Shown here: in pieces, positions 8,271 through 14,616 of the stretch | Numbering within the stretch: the first letter of the stretch is position 1 | Layout of the letters: each line of letters begins with the position of its first letter | NCBI GenBank assembly: GCA_945988865.1 | Contig: CAMFTQ010000004.1 | Location: forward strand, 1 to 14,685 | Direction of reading: 5' to 3' | DNA length: 14,685 nucleotides | From: an uncultured Anaeromassilibacillus sp. | GTDB taxonomy: Bacteria; Bacillota; Clostridia; Oscillospirales; Acutalibacteraceae | Program-made: the position numbers and the translations under genes | The notes under the pieces: generated by a model | Database searches by the model: none | Told to the model about the DNA's origin: nothing | The model's input: the letters and a program-made list of their open reading frames with translations, nothing else

Positions 8271-8732
8271 TTAGTAAAGCAAAGAATTAAAGGTTGAAAC
8301 AATGTCAGTCAGCTCCTCGCCCGATGCAAAAAGCACGGCTGCCGGCGGAAGCACATCGTCAATCACATAATCCTTATCCCTTGCGATAAAAATTCTGGCA
8401 AGCTTGCTTTGCGCCATAAGCTCGTAGCTTATGTTTGCCTCTCTCTCCTGCCTGTTAAAGGCTACAAGGTCAGCCGACATATCGCCGAGCGAATATGTGA
8501 CGGCTTTCACGCCGTTTTTCTCGCACAGCTGCTTTTGCTCCTGTGTAAAAAGCTCAAGCGGATACACTGCCGTTTTTACCTCCGACAAATTATCACACAG
8601 ACCGTCAAGCATTAAAACTGTATCAGTCGGCAACGCAGAAATGCCCTTGCTTTCTGCGTAAAATTCAAGCAGGCTCTTTACAAAGTTCTTTCGCTTTGAC
8701 TTGCCTGTGAACTTCAAATTATCTTTCATCAT
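8271..8732 (-). CDS. Unknown 153-residue protein, possibly a reduced Mur-ligase-like domain
   Basis: I do not recognise a named family. The start is set by GGAGG at 8738-8742, ahead of two adjacent ATGs (8732, 8729). A longer frame overlapping the PBP stop has no ribosome site. The protein is soluble, with no signal peptide or membrane segment. Several stretches recall the central ATPase domain of MurE/MurF. FTGKSKRKN (8-16) sits where TGTNGKTT would be but lacks the P-loop glycine-lysine. VTYSLGDMSADL (78-89) and ISYEL (101-105) fit the strand pattern found late in that domain. YVIDDVLPPAAVLFASGEELTDI (122-144) resembles the following helix. The Mur ligase C-terminal domain is missing. The gene lies between the PBP gene and mraY, exactly where murE and murF normally sit. 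It is unlikely to be a working ligase. The reading frame is intact and well initiated, so it is probably expressed. The resemblance is judged by eye and may be wrong. Confidence 0.8.
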   Translation of the reverse strand: MMKDNLKFTGKSKRKNFVKSLLEFYAESKGISALPTDTVLMLDGLCDNLSEVKTAVYPLELFTQEQKQLCEKNGVKAVTYSLGDMSADLVAFNRQEREANISYELMAQSKLARIFIARDKDYVIDDVLPPAAVLFASGEELTDIVSTFNSLLY

Positions 8733-8737
8733 ATATT

Positions 8738-8742
8738 CCTCC
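8738..8742 (-). promoter_or_regulatory. Ribosome binding site for the 153-residue gene
   Basis: GGAGG lies 5 bases before the ATG at 8732 and 8 bases before the ATG at 8729, and 15 bp past the PBP stop. It excludes the in-frame ATG at 8762 that would overlap the PBP gene. Confidence 0.75.
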
Positions 8743-8754
8743 AAAAGCGACTGC

Positions 8755-10965
8755 TTAATCATTTGTGCCTGTAGTTATAAAACTTACAGTTATTACTGTA
8801 CCCGGCTTCACAGCAGTGCCTGCCTCTATGCTCTGGCTGTCGGATATACATCCGTCTGCCGTAAATGAGCCTGTAACACTGACATTCAGGTCATAGGACA
8901 AGGCAATTTCGTTCACCTCGTCAGGACCATAGCCTACAAGGTCGGGAACCTCTACGGTATCGCTTTCGCTTTCGCTGTCTGTATAAAAAACTATTGTACC
9001 GCCTGTCGGGATTTTTGAGCCTGTCTGCGGAATTTGTGCAATTACCTTTTCGCCGTCGCCCTTTATAACGGCGTTAAGTCCTGCCTGCTCTGCCTTGCTC
9101 TTTGCCTGCTCTGCCGTCATACCGAAGAACGAATCGGCTGTTATATCAATCTTTGCAAGCTCTTCCTCTGTATATTGTGTTTCCATATCAAGGTACGGTA
9201 AAACCTCTGACATAATATTTGCAAATACAGGTGCCGAAACCTGACTGCCGTAGTAGCTGTCACCCTCGGGAGTATCGAAGAGGATAAGCATTGCAATCTG
9301 TGCGTCATCGGCAGGCGCAAAGCCACCGAACGAAGCTATATATTTGCCTTTCTGAACGATTTTCTCAGTAGTACCTGTTTTACCCGCTATGCGGTAGCCT
9401 GCAACGTAGCCGTTTTTTGCACAGCCCGATATTGCGTTATCCTCAAGGATATCGCACATTGTTTCTGACACCCAATCAGAGATAACCTGTCTTTTAATCT
9501 TCGGCTCGGTGTTTTTCACAACGTTGCCGTTACTGTCAACGATTTGCTGAACAATATAAGGCTGAACGAGGTTGCCGCCGTTTGCAACGGTGCACATTGC
9601 CGTAATCATCTGAATAGGGGTAATACCGAAGTTCTGTCCGAAGGAGGCAACCGCCAGATCGACAGGTCCCATAGAGCCGTCCTCGTTAAAGAACATATCG
9701 TCTGCCTCGCCGGGGAGGTCAATACCTGTTTTTTCGCTGAAGCCAAACGCCTGATAATATTCCCAGAATTTTTCTGCGCCGACAGACTGGCCTATATCAA
9801 TAAACGCAGGGTTGCAGGAGTTCCATATTGCCTGCTTAAAGTTTTCTGCCCCGTGACCGCTTCTTTGGTGACAGCTGATAGGAATACCGTAAACCGTTGT
9901 ACTGCCCGAGCAGTAGAAGGTTGAGTTAAGGTTTTTAGTTCCCTCCTCAAGCGCCATACTTGCTGTAACCATTTTAAATACAGAACCCGGATAATAAATG
10001 TCGCTTATTGCCTTGTTTCGCCACATAGCAGAAACCGCCTCGTTAAAGGCTTTATCCTGCTGTTCCTTTGGGAGCTTATCAATCTCTGCCTGTTTTTCTT
10101 TTGGGAGCGTGAACGGTTCATTAAGGTTAAAGCCGTTTGCCGTTACCATAGCATATATTGCGCCTGTTTTAGGGTTCATAGCTATACAGACGCCCTTGTT
10201 TTTTACATCATTGTCAATGATACCCTGCGCCATATACTTTTCGCATATGCCCTGAATCCTTGCGTCAATCGTCAGCTTCAGGCTGTTGCCGTCCTGTGAA
10301 TCTATATTGTCCTGATACTGAAACGGCATATCCGTTCCGTTTGCCGTCTGAGCAGATACAATTCTGCCCGCCTTGCCTGTTAAGTAATCGTCATACTGAT
10401 ACTCAATACCTGCAAGTCCCTGATCGTCACTGCCCGTAAAGCCTAAGATATTTGACGCAAGCTCGTTGTGAGGATAAAAGCGTTTGTAATCGTCAAGCAG
10501 AGAAATAACGCCCTCTATATCGTTTTCTTTATCAATTTTTTCGGTAAATTCGATTATCTTTTTACGCTGTTCGCTGTCTATCTGTCTTTTAACAACTACG
10601 TAGTAGCTTTTTTTCTTTGTCTTTTCAAATATACTCTGCTGGTCAAGGTCAAGAATTTCTGCCAGTCCCTTCGACACGATTGTACGCTCTTCGTCATTAT
10701 CAAAGTTTACAGGTGCCATTACCACCTGCCACACCGACGCACTCTGAGCCAGAACCTCGCCGTTTGCGTCATATATTGTACCTCTTTTTGCGTTAACCTT
10801 TGTATCTGTGAGCTGTTGAGCAATAGCCTTCTGCTGAAGCTCCTCACCCATAAAAAGCTGTAGATATGAAAGCCTGCACAGCACTGCGCCAAAGCCTATT
10901 ATGAGTATAAAAGCAAGCAATAAGGAGGTTCTTACCCTGAGCCTTTGTGTAGGTCCCTGTGCCAT
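8755..10965 (-). CDS. Class B penicillin-binding protein with two PASTA domains (FtsI/PBP2x/SpoVD type)
   Basis: This is the septal DD-transpeptidase that cross-links strands made by FtsW. The 736 residues show a membrane anchor (about 13-33), a dimerisation domain beginning KRGTIYDANGEVLAQ (60-74), and the transpeptidase domain. The three active-site motifs are intact: SVFK at 328-331 with nucleophile S328, SCN at 383-385, and KTG at 529-531. Two C-terminal PASTA repeats follow (about 610-663 and 670-731), the second starting VEVPDLVGYGPDEV. A Lys/Glu-rich insert of about 30 residues (284-315) precedes the catalytic serine. The ATG follows AGAGGT. PASTA repeats are found in both the vegetative PBP2x/PBP2b type and the sporulation SpoVD type, so the vegetative or sporulation role is open. 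A candidate promoter and an overlapping hairpin lie in the 124-bp gap upstream. Confidence 0.95.
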   Translation of the reverse strand: MAQGPTQRLRVRTSLLLAFILIIGFGAVLCRLSYLQLFMGEELQQKAIAQQLTDTKVNAKRGTIYDANGEVLAQSASVWQVVMAPVNFDNDEERTIVSKGLAEILDLDQQSIFEKTKKKSYYVVVKRQIDSEQRKKIIEFTEKIDKENDIEGVISLLDDYKRFYPHNELASNILGFTGSDDQGLAGIEYQYDDYLTGKAGRIVSAQTANGTDMPFQYQDNIDSQDGNSLKLTIDARIQGICEKYMAQGIIDNDVKNKGVCIAMNPKTGAIYAMVTANGFNLNEPFTLPKEKQAEIDKLPKEQQDKAFNEAVSAMWRNKAISDIYYPGSVFKMVTASMALEEGTKNLNSTFYCSGSTTVYGIPISCHQRSGHGAENFKQAIWNSCNPAFIDIGQSVGAEKFWEYYQAFGFSEKTGIDLPGEADDMFFNEDGSMGPVDLAVASFGQNFGITPIQMITAMCTVANGGNLVQPYIVQQIVDSNGNVVKNTEPKIKRQVISDWVSETMCDILEDNAISGCAKNGYVAGYRIAGKTGTTEKIVQKGKYIASFGGFAPADDAQIAMLILFDTPEGDSYYGSQVSAPVFANIMSEVLPYLDMETQYTEEELAKIDITADSFFGMTAEQAKSKAEQAGLNAVIKGDGEKVIAQIPQTGSKIPTGGTIVFYTDSESESDTVEVPDLVGYGPDEVNEIALSYDLNVSVTGSFTADGCISDSQSIEAGTAVKPGTVITVSFITTGTND

Positions 10966-11020
10966 TGTGATACCTCTTTTCCCGAATTTTCTTCCAAATT
11001 TTCATTCCCATACTATAGTG

Positions 11021-11053
11021 AAAAAAGAGTCAAGACATTTAATCTCAACTCTT
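11021..11053 (-). terminator. Terminator-like hairpin between ftsL and the PBP gene
   Basis: On the minus strand AAGAGTTGAGA and TCTTGACTCTT can form an 11-bp stem (nine Watson-Crick pairs and two G-U wobbles) with a seven-base loop, running straight into four more T residues. On the plus strand the two wobbles become C-A mismatches, so the structure belongs to the dcw transcript. The stem is AT-rich, so termination is probably partial. Confidence 0.5.
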
Positions 11054-11079
11054 ATAACACATTACATACTTATTATTCA
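11051..11079 (-). promoter_or_regulatory. Candidate extended -10 promoter for the PBP gene
   Basis: The minus strand carries TGT-TATAAG at 11051-11059: a 5 of 6 match to the -10 box with an extended TGn. A poor -35 (TGAATA, 3 of 6, at 11074-11079) sits 17 bp upstream. The last three bases of the -10 are the first three bases of the terminator-like stem, so transcripts starting here would begin inside the left arm and could not form the hairpin. Confidence 0.4.
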
Positions 11080-11089
11080 TCTGCGAATG

Positions 11090-11614
11090 TTATGACCAAA
11101 GTCCTGCAATCGCATTAGCAATAGTTGTAAAAATATTATCGTTCTGAGTCTGAGTAATTTCAGCCTTGTCACCCTCGGAAAGATTTACAAATTCCTTCTG
11201 AGAATTTATAGCCTTTGTCATACCCAGCTTGTTTACTGCATATTCATCTATAACAGACGGAGAAAGCGTTGCGTTTGCTTTCATCTGCATTTCTGTATAT
11301 ATGCTCTGCTGAATACTAAGCTCCTTATTCGCACTTGCGATTTCCTTGCTAAGCTCTGTCAGCTGAACCTGACCCTGTATAATAGTAGCGATTACAAATG
11401 TAACGACTGCTCCGAAAACAACGCCGACAGCAAGCTTGAGCGGATTGTGTCTGCGTTTGCGAATGATGTAAATCTGTTCGTTGGAAATTTTTACAACATT
11501 GTTTTTCGCTTTTTGATTATTTGATTTTTTCTTTTCCGGCTCTTTTTCAAGCGGCACAGCCGTGCTTTCAAACAAGCTGAGGTCGTAAGCCGCATTTCTG
11601 TTATTGTATGACAT
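11090..11614 (-). CDS. ftsL: Cell division protein FtsL
   Basis: FtsL is a small bitopic protein that pairs with FtsB/DivIC and FtsQ/DivIB and helps activate the FtsW-PBP synthase. The 174 residues consist of a charged cytoplasmic arm (about 1-57), one membrane segment (58-80), an extracytoplasmic helix likely to form a coiled coil (about 81-115), and the family-typical ending YAVNKLGMTKAINSQKEFVNL (125-145). A further 29-residue tail is longer than usual. The ATG follows AGAGGTG with a suitable spacing. Sequence conservation in this family is weak; topology, the LGM motif and position between rsmH and the PBP gene carry the call. It is preceded by an unusually long 273-bp gap. Confidence 0.87.
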   Translation of the reverse strand: MSYNNRNAAYDLSLFESTAVPLEKEPEKKKSNNQKAKNNVVKISNEQIYIIRKRRHNPLKLAVGVVFGAVVTFVIATIIQGQVQLTELSKEIASANKELSIQQSIYTEMQMKANATLSPSVIDEYAVNKLGMTKAINSQKEFVNLSEGDKAEITQTQNDNIFTTIANAIAGLWS

Positions 11615-11887
11615 TTTTTACACCTCTGAGATTACTTCCATAAATACCTTAAAATATGCAATCAGCCGAGAAAAAACGGGCATTTTTTATATTACAAACG
11701 TGTAACACACTTTACAATTTCACCCGATAGACACTGTGCTTTTACACAGGTTAATTCTGCAAAACAATAATATGTATAGTGTTTTGTGTGGCGTATGACC
11801 ACAAGCTGTTGTATTTGTTACAATTCTTACAATCCTGTTATATTTTACTACAAGGAAGCGTAATTGTCTATAGCTTTAACAATATTT
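11615..11887. other. Long rsmH-ftsL intergenic region
   Basis: This is the largest gap inside the cluster. I see no gene. On the minus strand the hexamer TTGTAA occurs four times, at 11692-11697, 11712-11717, 11818-11823 and 11827-11832, as two close pairs. Two small stems are present: CTGTG/CACAG at 11734-11749 and TGTGG/CCACA at 11787-11803. Neither is followed by a T-run, so no terminator is called. Confidence 0.6.
11689..11717 (-). promoter_or_regulatory. Possible promoter for ftsL
   Basis: TTGTAA (11712-11717) and TAATAT (11689-11694) on the minus strand are 17 bp apart, each matching consensus at 4 of 6 positions. The position would give a leader of about 68 bases. The long gap argues for a promoter somewhere here, but the match is weak in AT-rich DNA. 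Confidence 0.3.
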
Positions 11888-12811
11888 TTATAATTTTTCG
11901 CAAATTCTCAATTTTGCACTTCTGCTGCGCTGATTTTTGTCTAATTCTGTTGAAGCTGCCGTAATCGGCTTTTTGTTTACAAGCCTTGCCTTAGGCTTGT
12001 TACCGCAGACGCAAACGGGAAAATCCTTTGGGCATACACAACCCTCACACCACTTCGCCATTTGCTGCTTGACAATTCTGTCCTCTAAGGAATGAAACGT
12101 AATTATTGCAAGTCTGCCGCCGCTTGACAGCAGCTCAAACGCCTGCTCCATACCCTGTCTTAGCTTATCAAGCTCGCCGTTTACGGCAATTCTTAAAGCC
12201 TGAAACGTTTTTCTGGCAGGGTGTCCGTCACGTCTTACCTTCTGCGGAACGGCTCCCTTAATTATCTGTGCAAGCTCCAAAGTTGTTCTTATCGGCTTGT
12301 TTTCTCTCGCCCTTACAATGGCAGAAGAGATTGAGGAAGCGTATTTTTCCTCGCCGTATTGTGAAATTATTCTTCTAAGCTCTTCAAACGGAAGCGTATT
12401 TACAAGCTCTGCCGCCGTTATACCCTGCTGACTCATTCGCATATCAAGCGGTGCGTCCTCGTGAAACGAAAAGCCACGCTCTGCGGTGTCGAGCTGATGT
12501 GACGATACGCCTATATCAAGCAGTACACCGTCAACCATTCTTATACCCCTGTTTTCAAGAAGCTCCTTCATATCGGCAAAGTTGCCCTTGATTATTATTG
12601 ATTTTTCGTTGCCTCTGAACCTTTCGGTAACTGCGGCGATTGCGTCAGGGTCCTGATCAATAGATATAAGCCTGCCGTTTTCGAGTCTTTTGAGGATTTC
12701 GGCAGAATGACCTCCGCCACCTGCCGTACCGTCAACATAAATACCGTTAGGCTTTATGTCAAGACCGTCAACAGACTCATTGAGCAGTACGGAAATATGA
12801 GAAAAATTCAT
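11888..12811 (-). CDS. rsmH: 16S rRNA (cytosine1402-N4)-methyltransferase RsmH (MraW)
   Basis: RsmH uses S-adenosylmethionine to methylate N4 of C1402 in 16S rRNA, in the ribosomal decoding centre. The 307-residue sequence has the expected start FSHISVLLNESVDGL, the SAM-binding DGTAGGGGHS at 27-36, LLDIGVSSHQLD at 97-108, HPARKTFQALRI at 197-208 and ITFHSLEDRIVK at 237-248. A cysteine cluster (C255, C258, C260, C267, C269) follows, as in many Firmicute members, and may bind metal. The ATG follows GGTGA, 12 bp after the mraZ stop, so it is co-transcribed with mraZ. Length and motifs are normal. Confidence 0.98.
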   Translation of the reverse strand: MNFSHISVLLNESVDGLDIKPNGIYVDGTAGGGGHSAEILKRLENGRLISIDQDPDAIAAVTERFRGNEKSIIIKGNFADMKELLENRGIRMVDGVLLDIGVSSHQLDTAERGFSFHEDAPLDMRMSQQGITAAELVNTLPFEELRRIISQYGEEKYASSISSAIVRARENKPIRTTLELAQIIKGAVPQKVRRDGHPARKTFQALRIAVNGELDKLRQGMEQAFELLSSGGRLAIITFHSLEDRIVKQQMAKWCEGCVCPKDFPVCVCGNKPKARLVNKKPITAASTELDKNQRSRSAKLRICEKL

Positions 12812-12823
12812 TACGTCACCGCC

Positions 12824-13243
12824 TTACAGCTTAAGCATTTTAACAGCGTCTGCAAATACTTCACGTTTCTGACGTTCAATAAATTTCTCGTACTTTTCTT
12901 TATCCCACACCTCAACACGCTTGTCCATACCGATTACAACGGCGTCCTTAGACAGCGACGCATTTTCACGCAGGCTTTGCGGTATCTGAATTCTGCCCTG
13001 AGAATTAGGTGAAACCTCAACGGCAGGACCTATGATAATATACTGCATAGCCATCGCCTTATCCATAGGAAGCTCTTTTATTCTTTCGCTTAGGTGGGCA
13101 AATTCGTCAAGCGACATAATCTGCAAATTCTCTTGAAAGCCGTTTGTCACCATAAAGCTTTCGCCTAAACCCTCTCGGAGCTTTGTAGGCAAAATGATTC
13201 TGCCCTTTGAATCTATTGAATTATAGGTCATTCCCGAGAACAT
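12824..13243 (-). CDS. mraZ: Transcriptional regulator MraZ
   Basis: MraZ is an AbrB/SpoVT-like DNA-binding protein that in studied bacteria binds repeats upstream of its own gene and controls the dcw operon. The preferred 139-residue form begins MFSGMTYNSIDSKGRIILP; its ATG sits 7 bases past GGAGG. Opening the frame six codons earlier would place the start upstream of that site, so it was rejected. Two related halves are visible, with the DNA-contact signatures DSKGR (about 11-15) and NSQGR (about 79-83). It is the first gene of the cluster, 12 bp before rsmH. A candidate promoter and GGTG repeats lie directly upstream, which suggests autoregulation. Confidence 0.96.
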   Translation of the reverse strand: MFSGMTYNSIDSKGRIILPTKLREGLGESFMVTNGFQENLQIMSLDEFAHLSERIKELPMDKAMAMQYIIIGPAVEVSPNSQGRIQIPQSLRENASLSKDAVVIGMDKRVEVWDKEKYEKFIERQKREVFADAVKMLKL

Positions 13244-13248
13244 TTTGC

Positions 13249-13304
13249 CACCTCCATACAAAGTTTTGCACCTAAATGCTATTAAATGACACCAAACGCC
13301 ACCT
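13249..13304 (-). promoter_or_regulatory. Putative MraZ operator (GGTG repeats)
   Basis: On the minus strand GGTG occurs at 13301-13304, 13291-13294, 13270-13273 and 13249-13252. The steps are 10, 21 and 21 bp, close to one and two helical turns, so all copies face the same side of the DNA. MraZ in other bacteria is known to bind short G-rich direct repeats (TGGGN or AAAGTG type) with a 10-bp period in front of mraZ. The last copy overlaps the ribosome site and may be coincidental. Confidence 0.5.
13251..13255 (-). promoter_or_regulatory. Ribosome binding site fixing the mraZ start
   Basis: GGAGG lies 7 bases before the ATG at 13243, and downstream of the alternative ATG at 13261. It therefore supports the shorter protein beginning MFSGMTYN. 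Confidence 0.85.
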
Positions 13305-13314
13305 TGTAGTAACA

Positions 13315-13343
13315 GTATAACCTATACTGAATAAAAATGCAAG
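13315..13343 (-). promoter_or_regulatory. Candidate dcw promoter upstream of mraZ
   Basis: The minus strand has TATACT (13315-13320, 5 of 6 to consensus), a 17-bp spacer, and TTGCAT (13338-13343, only TTG matching). The predicted start, near 13308, falls next to the first GGTG repeat, so repressor binding there could block initiation or clearance. The leader would be about 65 bases. Confidence 0.5.
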
Positions 13344-13510
13344 ATAAAAATTACAAAACAATTACTAAAATTACAGAAAATTTTTTACAATGGCGTACAA
13401 GCACGAAAAAATATGGGATTTTACCCACTTTTATTGCCGATTGGACATCTGTATTTTTAAAAAAGTATCATATCGTTAATATTGTTAAATTTTTATCAAT
13501 CATTGAATAT

Positions 13511-13544
13511 AAAAAAAGCCGCACCAAAACTGCTTTGGTGCGAC
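13511..13544 (-). terminator. Strong intrinsic terminator of the rsmD-coaD unit
   Basis: Read on the minus strand, GTCGCACCAAA and TTTGGTGCGGC form an 11-bp stem (one G-U wobble) around a five-base loop, followed by seven T residues. Further A-T pairs can extend the stem into the T-run. It lies 29 bp after the stop of the coiled-coil gene and separates that unit from mraZ. Confidence 0.88.
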
Positions 13545-13572
13545 TTTGATTTTACATCGTAAATTATTTAAA

Positions 13573-14034
13573 TCAGTTACCGTTTCTCTGCGACTGTCTG
13601 ATGCCCTGACGAGTTTTCTTTAGCTCGTTGAGCTGTTCTGTAATAGCCTCGTCAGTCTTTCTGATAATATCGTCAACATAATTGTTGGCTGCCTTTCTCA
13701 TTTCGGCAGACTTTTTGTTTGCGTCTGCTATAATAGCCGCAGCCTGCGCCTCTGCCTGTCTGACGATTTCGCTTTTGCTGATCATTGCGTTTCTGCGTTC
13801 CTCAGCAGCGTGGATTATGTCATCTGCTTCTCTCTTAGCTTCGGAAATAATTTGTGAACGATCGGCTACGATATTCTTAGCCTGACGGATTTCCATCGGA
13901 AGTGCGTCCATAAGCTCGTCGAGCTTGTCAAGAACAGCCTCTGTTTCAACTACAGCCTTGCCGCCTGTCAGCGGAAGCACCTTTGCGTCGTTCATTATGT
14001 CCTGAATTTCACCGATTAAGTTTTCGATCTTCAT
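13573..14034 (-). CDS. DivIVA-like coiled-coil protein of unknown function (coaD neighbour)
   Basis: The 153-residue protein begins at the ATG preceded by AAGGAGAGG with a 6-base spacer. A longer frame starting inside coaD is not supported. The N-terminal part (1-45) has MKIENLIGEIQDIMNDAK followed by PLTGGKAVVE. From about 48 onward it is a nearly continuous charged helix rich in Ala, Glu, Lys and Arg (IRQAKNIVADRSQII, AKREADDIIHAAEERR), predicted to form a coiled coil. It has no membrane segment or signal peptide. Proteins of this pattern next to coaD are common in Clostridia, often loosely labelled ATPase although no nucleotide-binding motif is visible here. Resemblance to DivIVA/GpsB-type scaffolds, and its place just before the division cluster, suggest a cell-envelope role; that is inference. 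Confidence 0.85.
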   Translation of the reverse strand: MKIENLIGEIQDIMNDAKVLPLTGGKAVVETEAVLDKLDELMDALPMEIRQAKNIVADRSQIISEAKREADDIIHAAEERRNAMISKSEIVRQAEAQAAAIIADANKKSAEMRKAANNYVDDIIRKTDEAITEQLNELKKTRQGIRQSQRNGN

Positions 14035-14056
14035 AAAAAACCTCTCCTTATCATAA

Positions 14057-14074
14057 TTCCGCTGATGTGCGGAA
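14057..14074 (-). other. Hairpin between coaD and the coiled-coil gene
   Basis: TTCCGC and GCGGAA form a perfect 6-bp stem with a six-base loop, 10 bp before the ribosome site of the next gene. There is no T-run after it on the minus strand, so it is more likely an mRNA-stability or processing element than a terminator. Function unproven. Confidence 0.35.
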
Positions 14075-14090
14075 GAAAAAACTAAATAAA

Positions 14091-14582
14091 TTACTTGTTT
14101 GTAAGCCTTTTGCAAATATCATCGTGAATACACTCCGGCACAAAACCGCTGATATCTCCGCCTAATGAGGCTATCTGCTTTACAATGCTCGAGCTTAAGA
14201 ACATATACTGCTGATTTGTTGTCAGAAAAACCGTTTCAAGCTCTGGGTTAAGCTTTTTATTCGTAAGCGCCATCTGAAACTCGTATTCAAAATCAGAAAC
14301 GGCACGTAATCCCTTTACAAGCGCCGTTGCGTTGCGTTCTCTGGCATAATCTGCAAGCAAGCCCTCAAAGCCGACAACCTCAACATTTTTAATCTCTGCC
14401 GACTGTACCGCCCTTGTGATAAAATCTATTCTTTCTTCTATTGTAAAGGTCGGCTTTTTTGAAAGGTTACAAAGCACCGCCACAATAACGTGGTCAAACA
14501 TCTTTGTCGCTCTGTCGATAATGTCAAGATGTCCTCTTGTAACCGGATCAAAGCTGCCGGGACAAATCACCGTTCTGCCCAT
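14091..14582 (-). CDS. coaD: Phosphopantetheine adenylyltransferase (CoaD)
   Basis: CoaD transfers AMP from ATP to 4'-phosphopantetheine, giving dephospho-CoA, the penultimate step of coenzyme A synthesis in the cytoplasm. The 163 residues match the usual length of about 160. Nucleotidyltransferase motifs are present: CPGSFDPVTRGHLD at 7-20 with the TxGH nucleotide-binding site (T15-H18), KGLRAVSDFEYEFQMA at 90-105 and the LSSSIVKQIA segment at 129-138. The ATG has only a weak upstream ribosome site (GGATATGAGTGT), unlike its neighbours, which may mean coupled translation from the upstream gene 34 bp away. It forms one unit with that gene and the coiled-coil gene downstream. Confidence 0.97.
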   Translation of the reverse strand: MGRTVICPGSFDPVTRGHLDIIDRATKMFDHVIVAVLCNLSKKPTFTIEERIDFITRAVQSAEIKNVEVVGFEGLLADYARERNATALVKGLRAVSDFEYEFQMALTNKKLNPELETVFLTTNQQYMFLSSSIVKQIASLGGDISGFVPECIHDDICKRLTNK

Positions 14583-14616
14583 ACACTCATATCCAATCTG
14601 TATTTTTGTGCGAAAA

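Larger units (their letters stand above)
13244..13572. other. Intergenic region between the coaD unit and mraZ
   Basis: These 329 bp hold the MraZ-type repeats and promoter (13249-13343) at the left and the upstream unit's terminator (13511-13544) at the right. Between them, 13345-13510 is AT-rich with no supportable gene. A small inverted repeat TGGG/CCCA (13414-13427) lies about 75-90 bp upstream of the promoter. Its half-sites resemble the TGGG core of MraZ boxes elsewhere, but they are inverted rather than direct. Confidence 0.6.

Noticed and set aside
9544..10863. Long open frames on the plus strand opposite the PBP gene (9544-9924, 9998-10255, 10468-10863)
   Set aside because: They mirror a gene with all transpeptidase motifs intact, have no ribosome sites, and read as Cys/Phe/Leu-rich translations typical of antisense shadows.
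11734..11803. Two small hairpins in the rsmH-ftsL gap, considered as part of a small RNA or riboswitch
   Set aside because: Five-bp stems only, no recognisable riboswitch core and no terminator following.
13337..13549. A plus-strand frame of 70 codons in the gap upstream of mraZ
   Set aside because: It runs through the terminator hairpin, lacks a ribosome site, and its composition only reflects AT-rich DNA.
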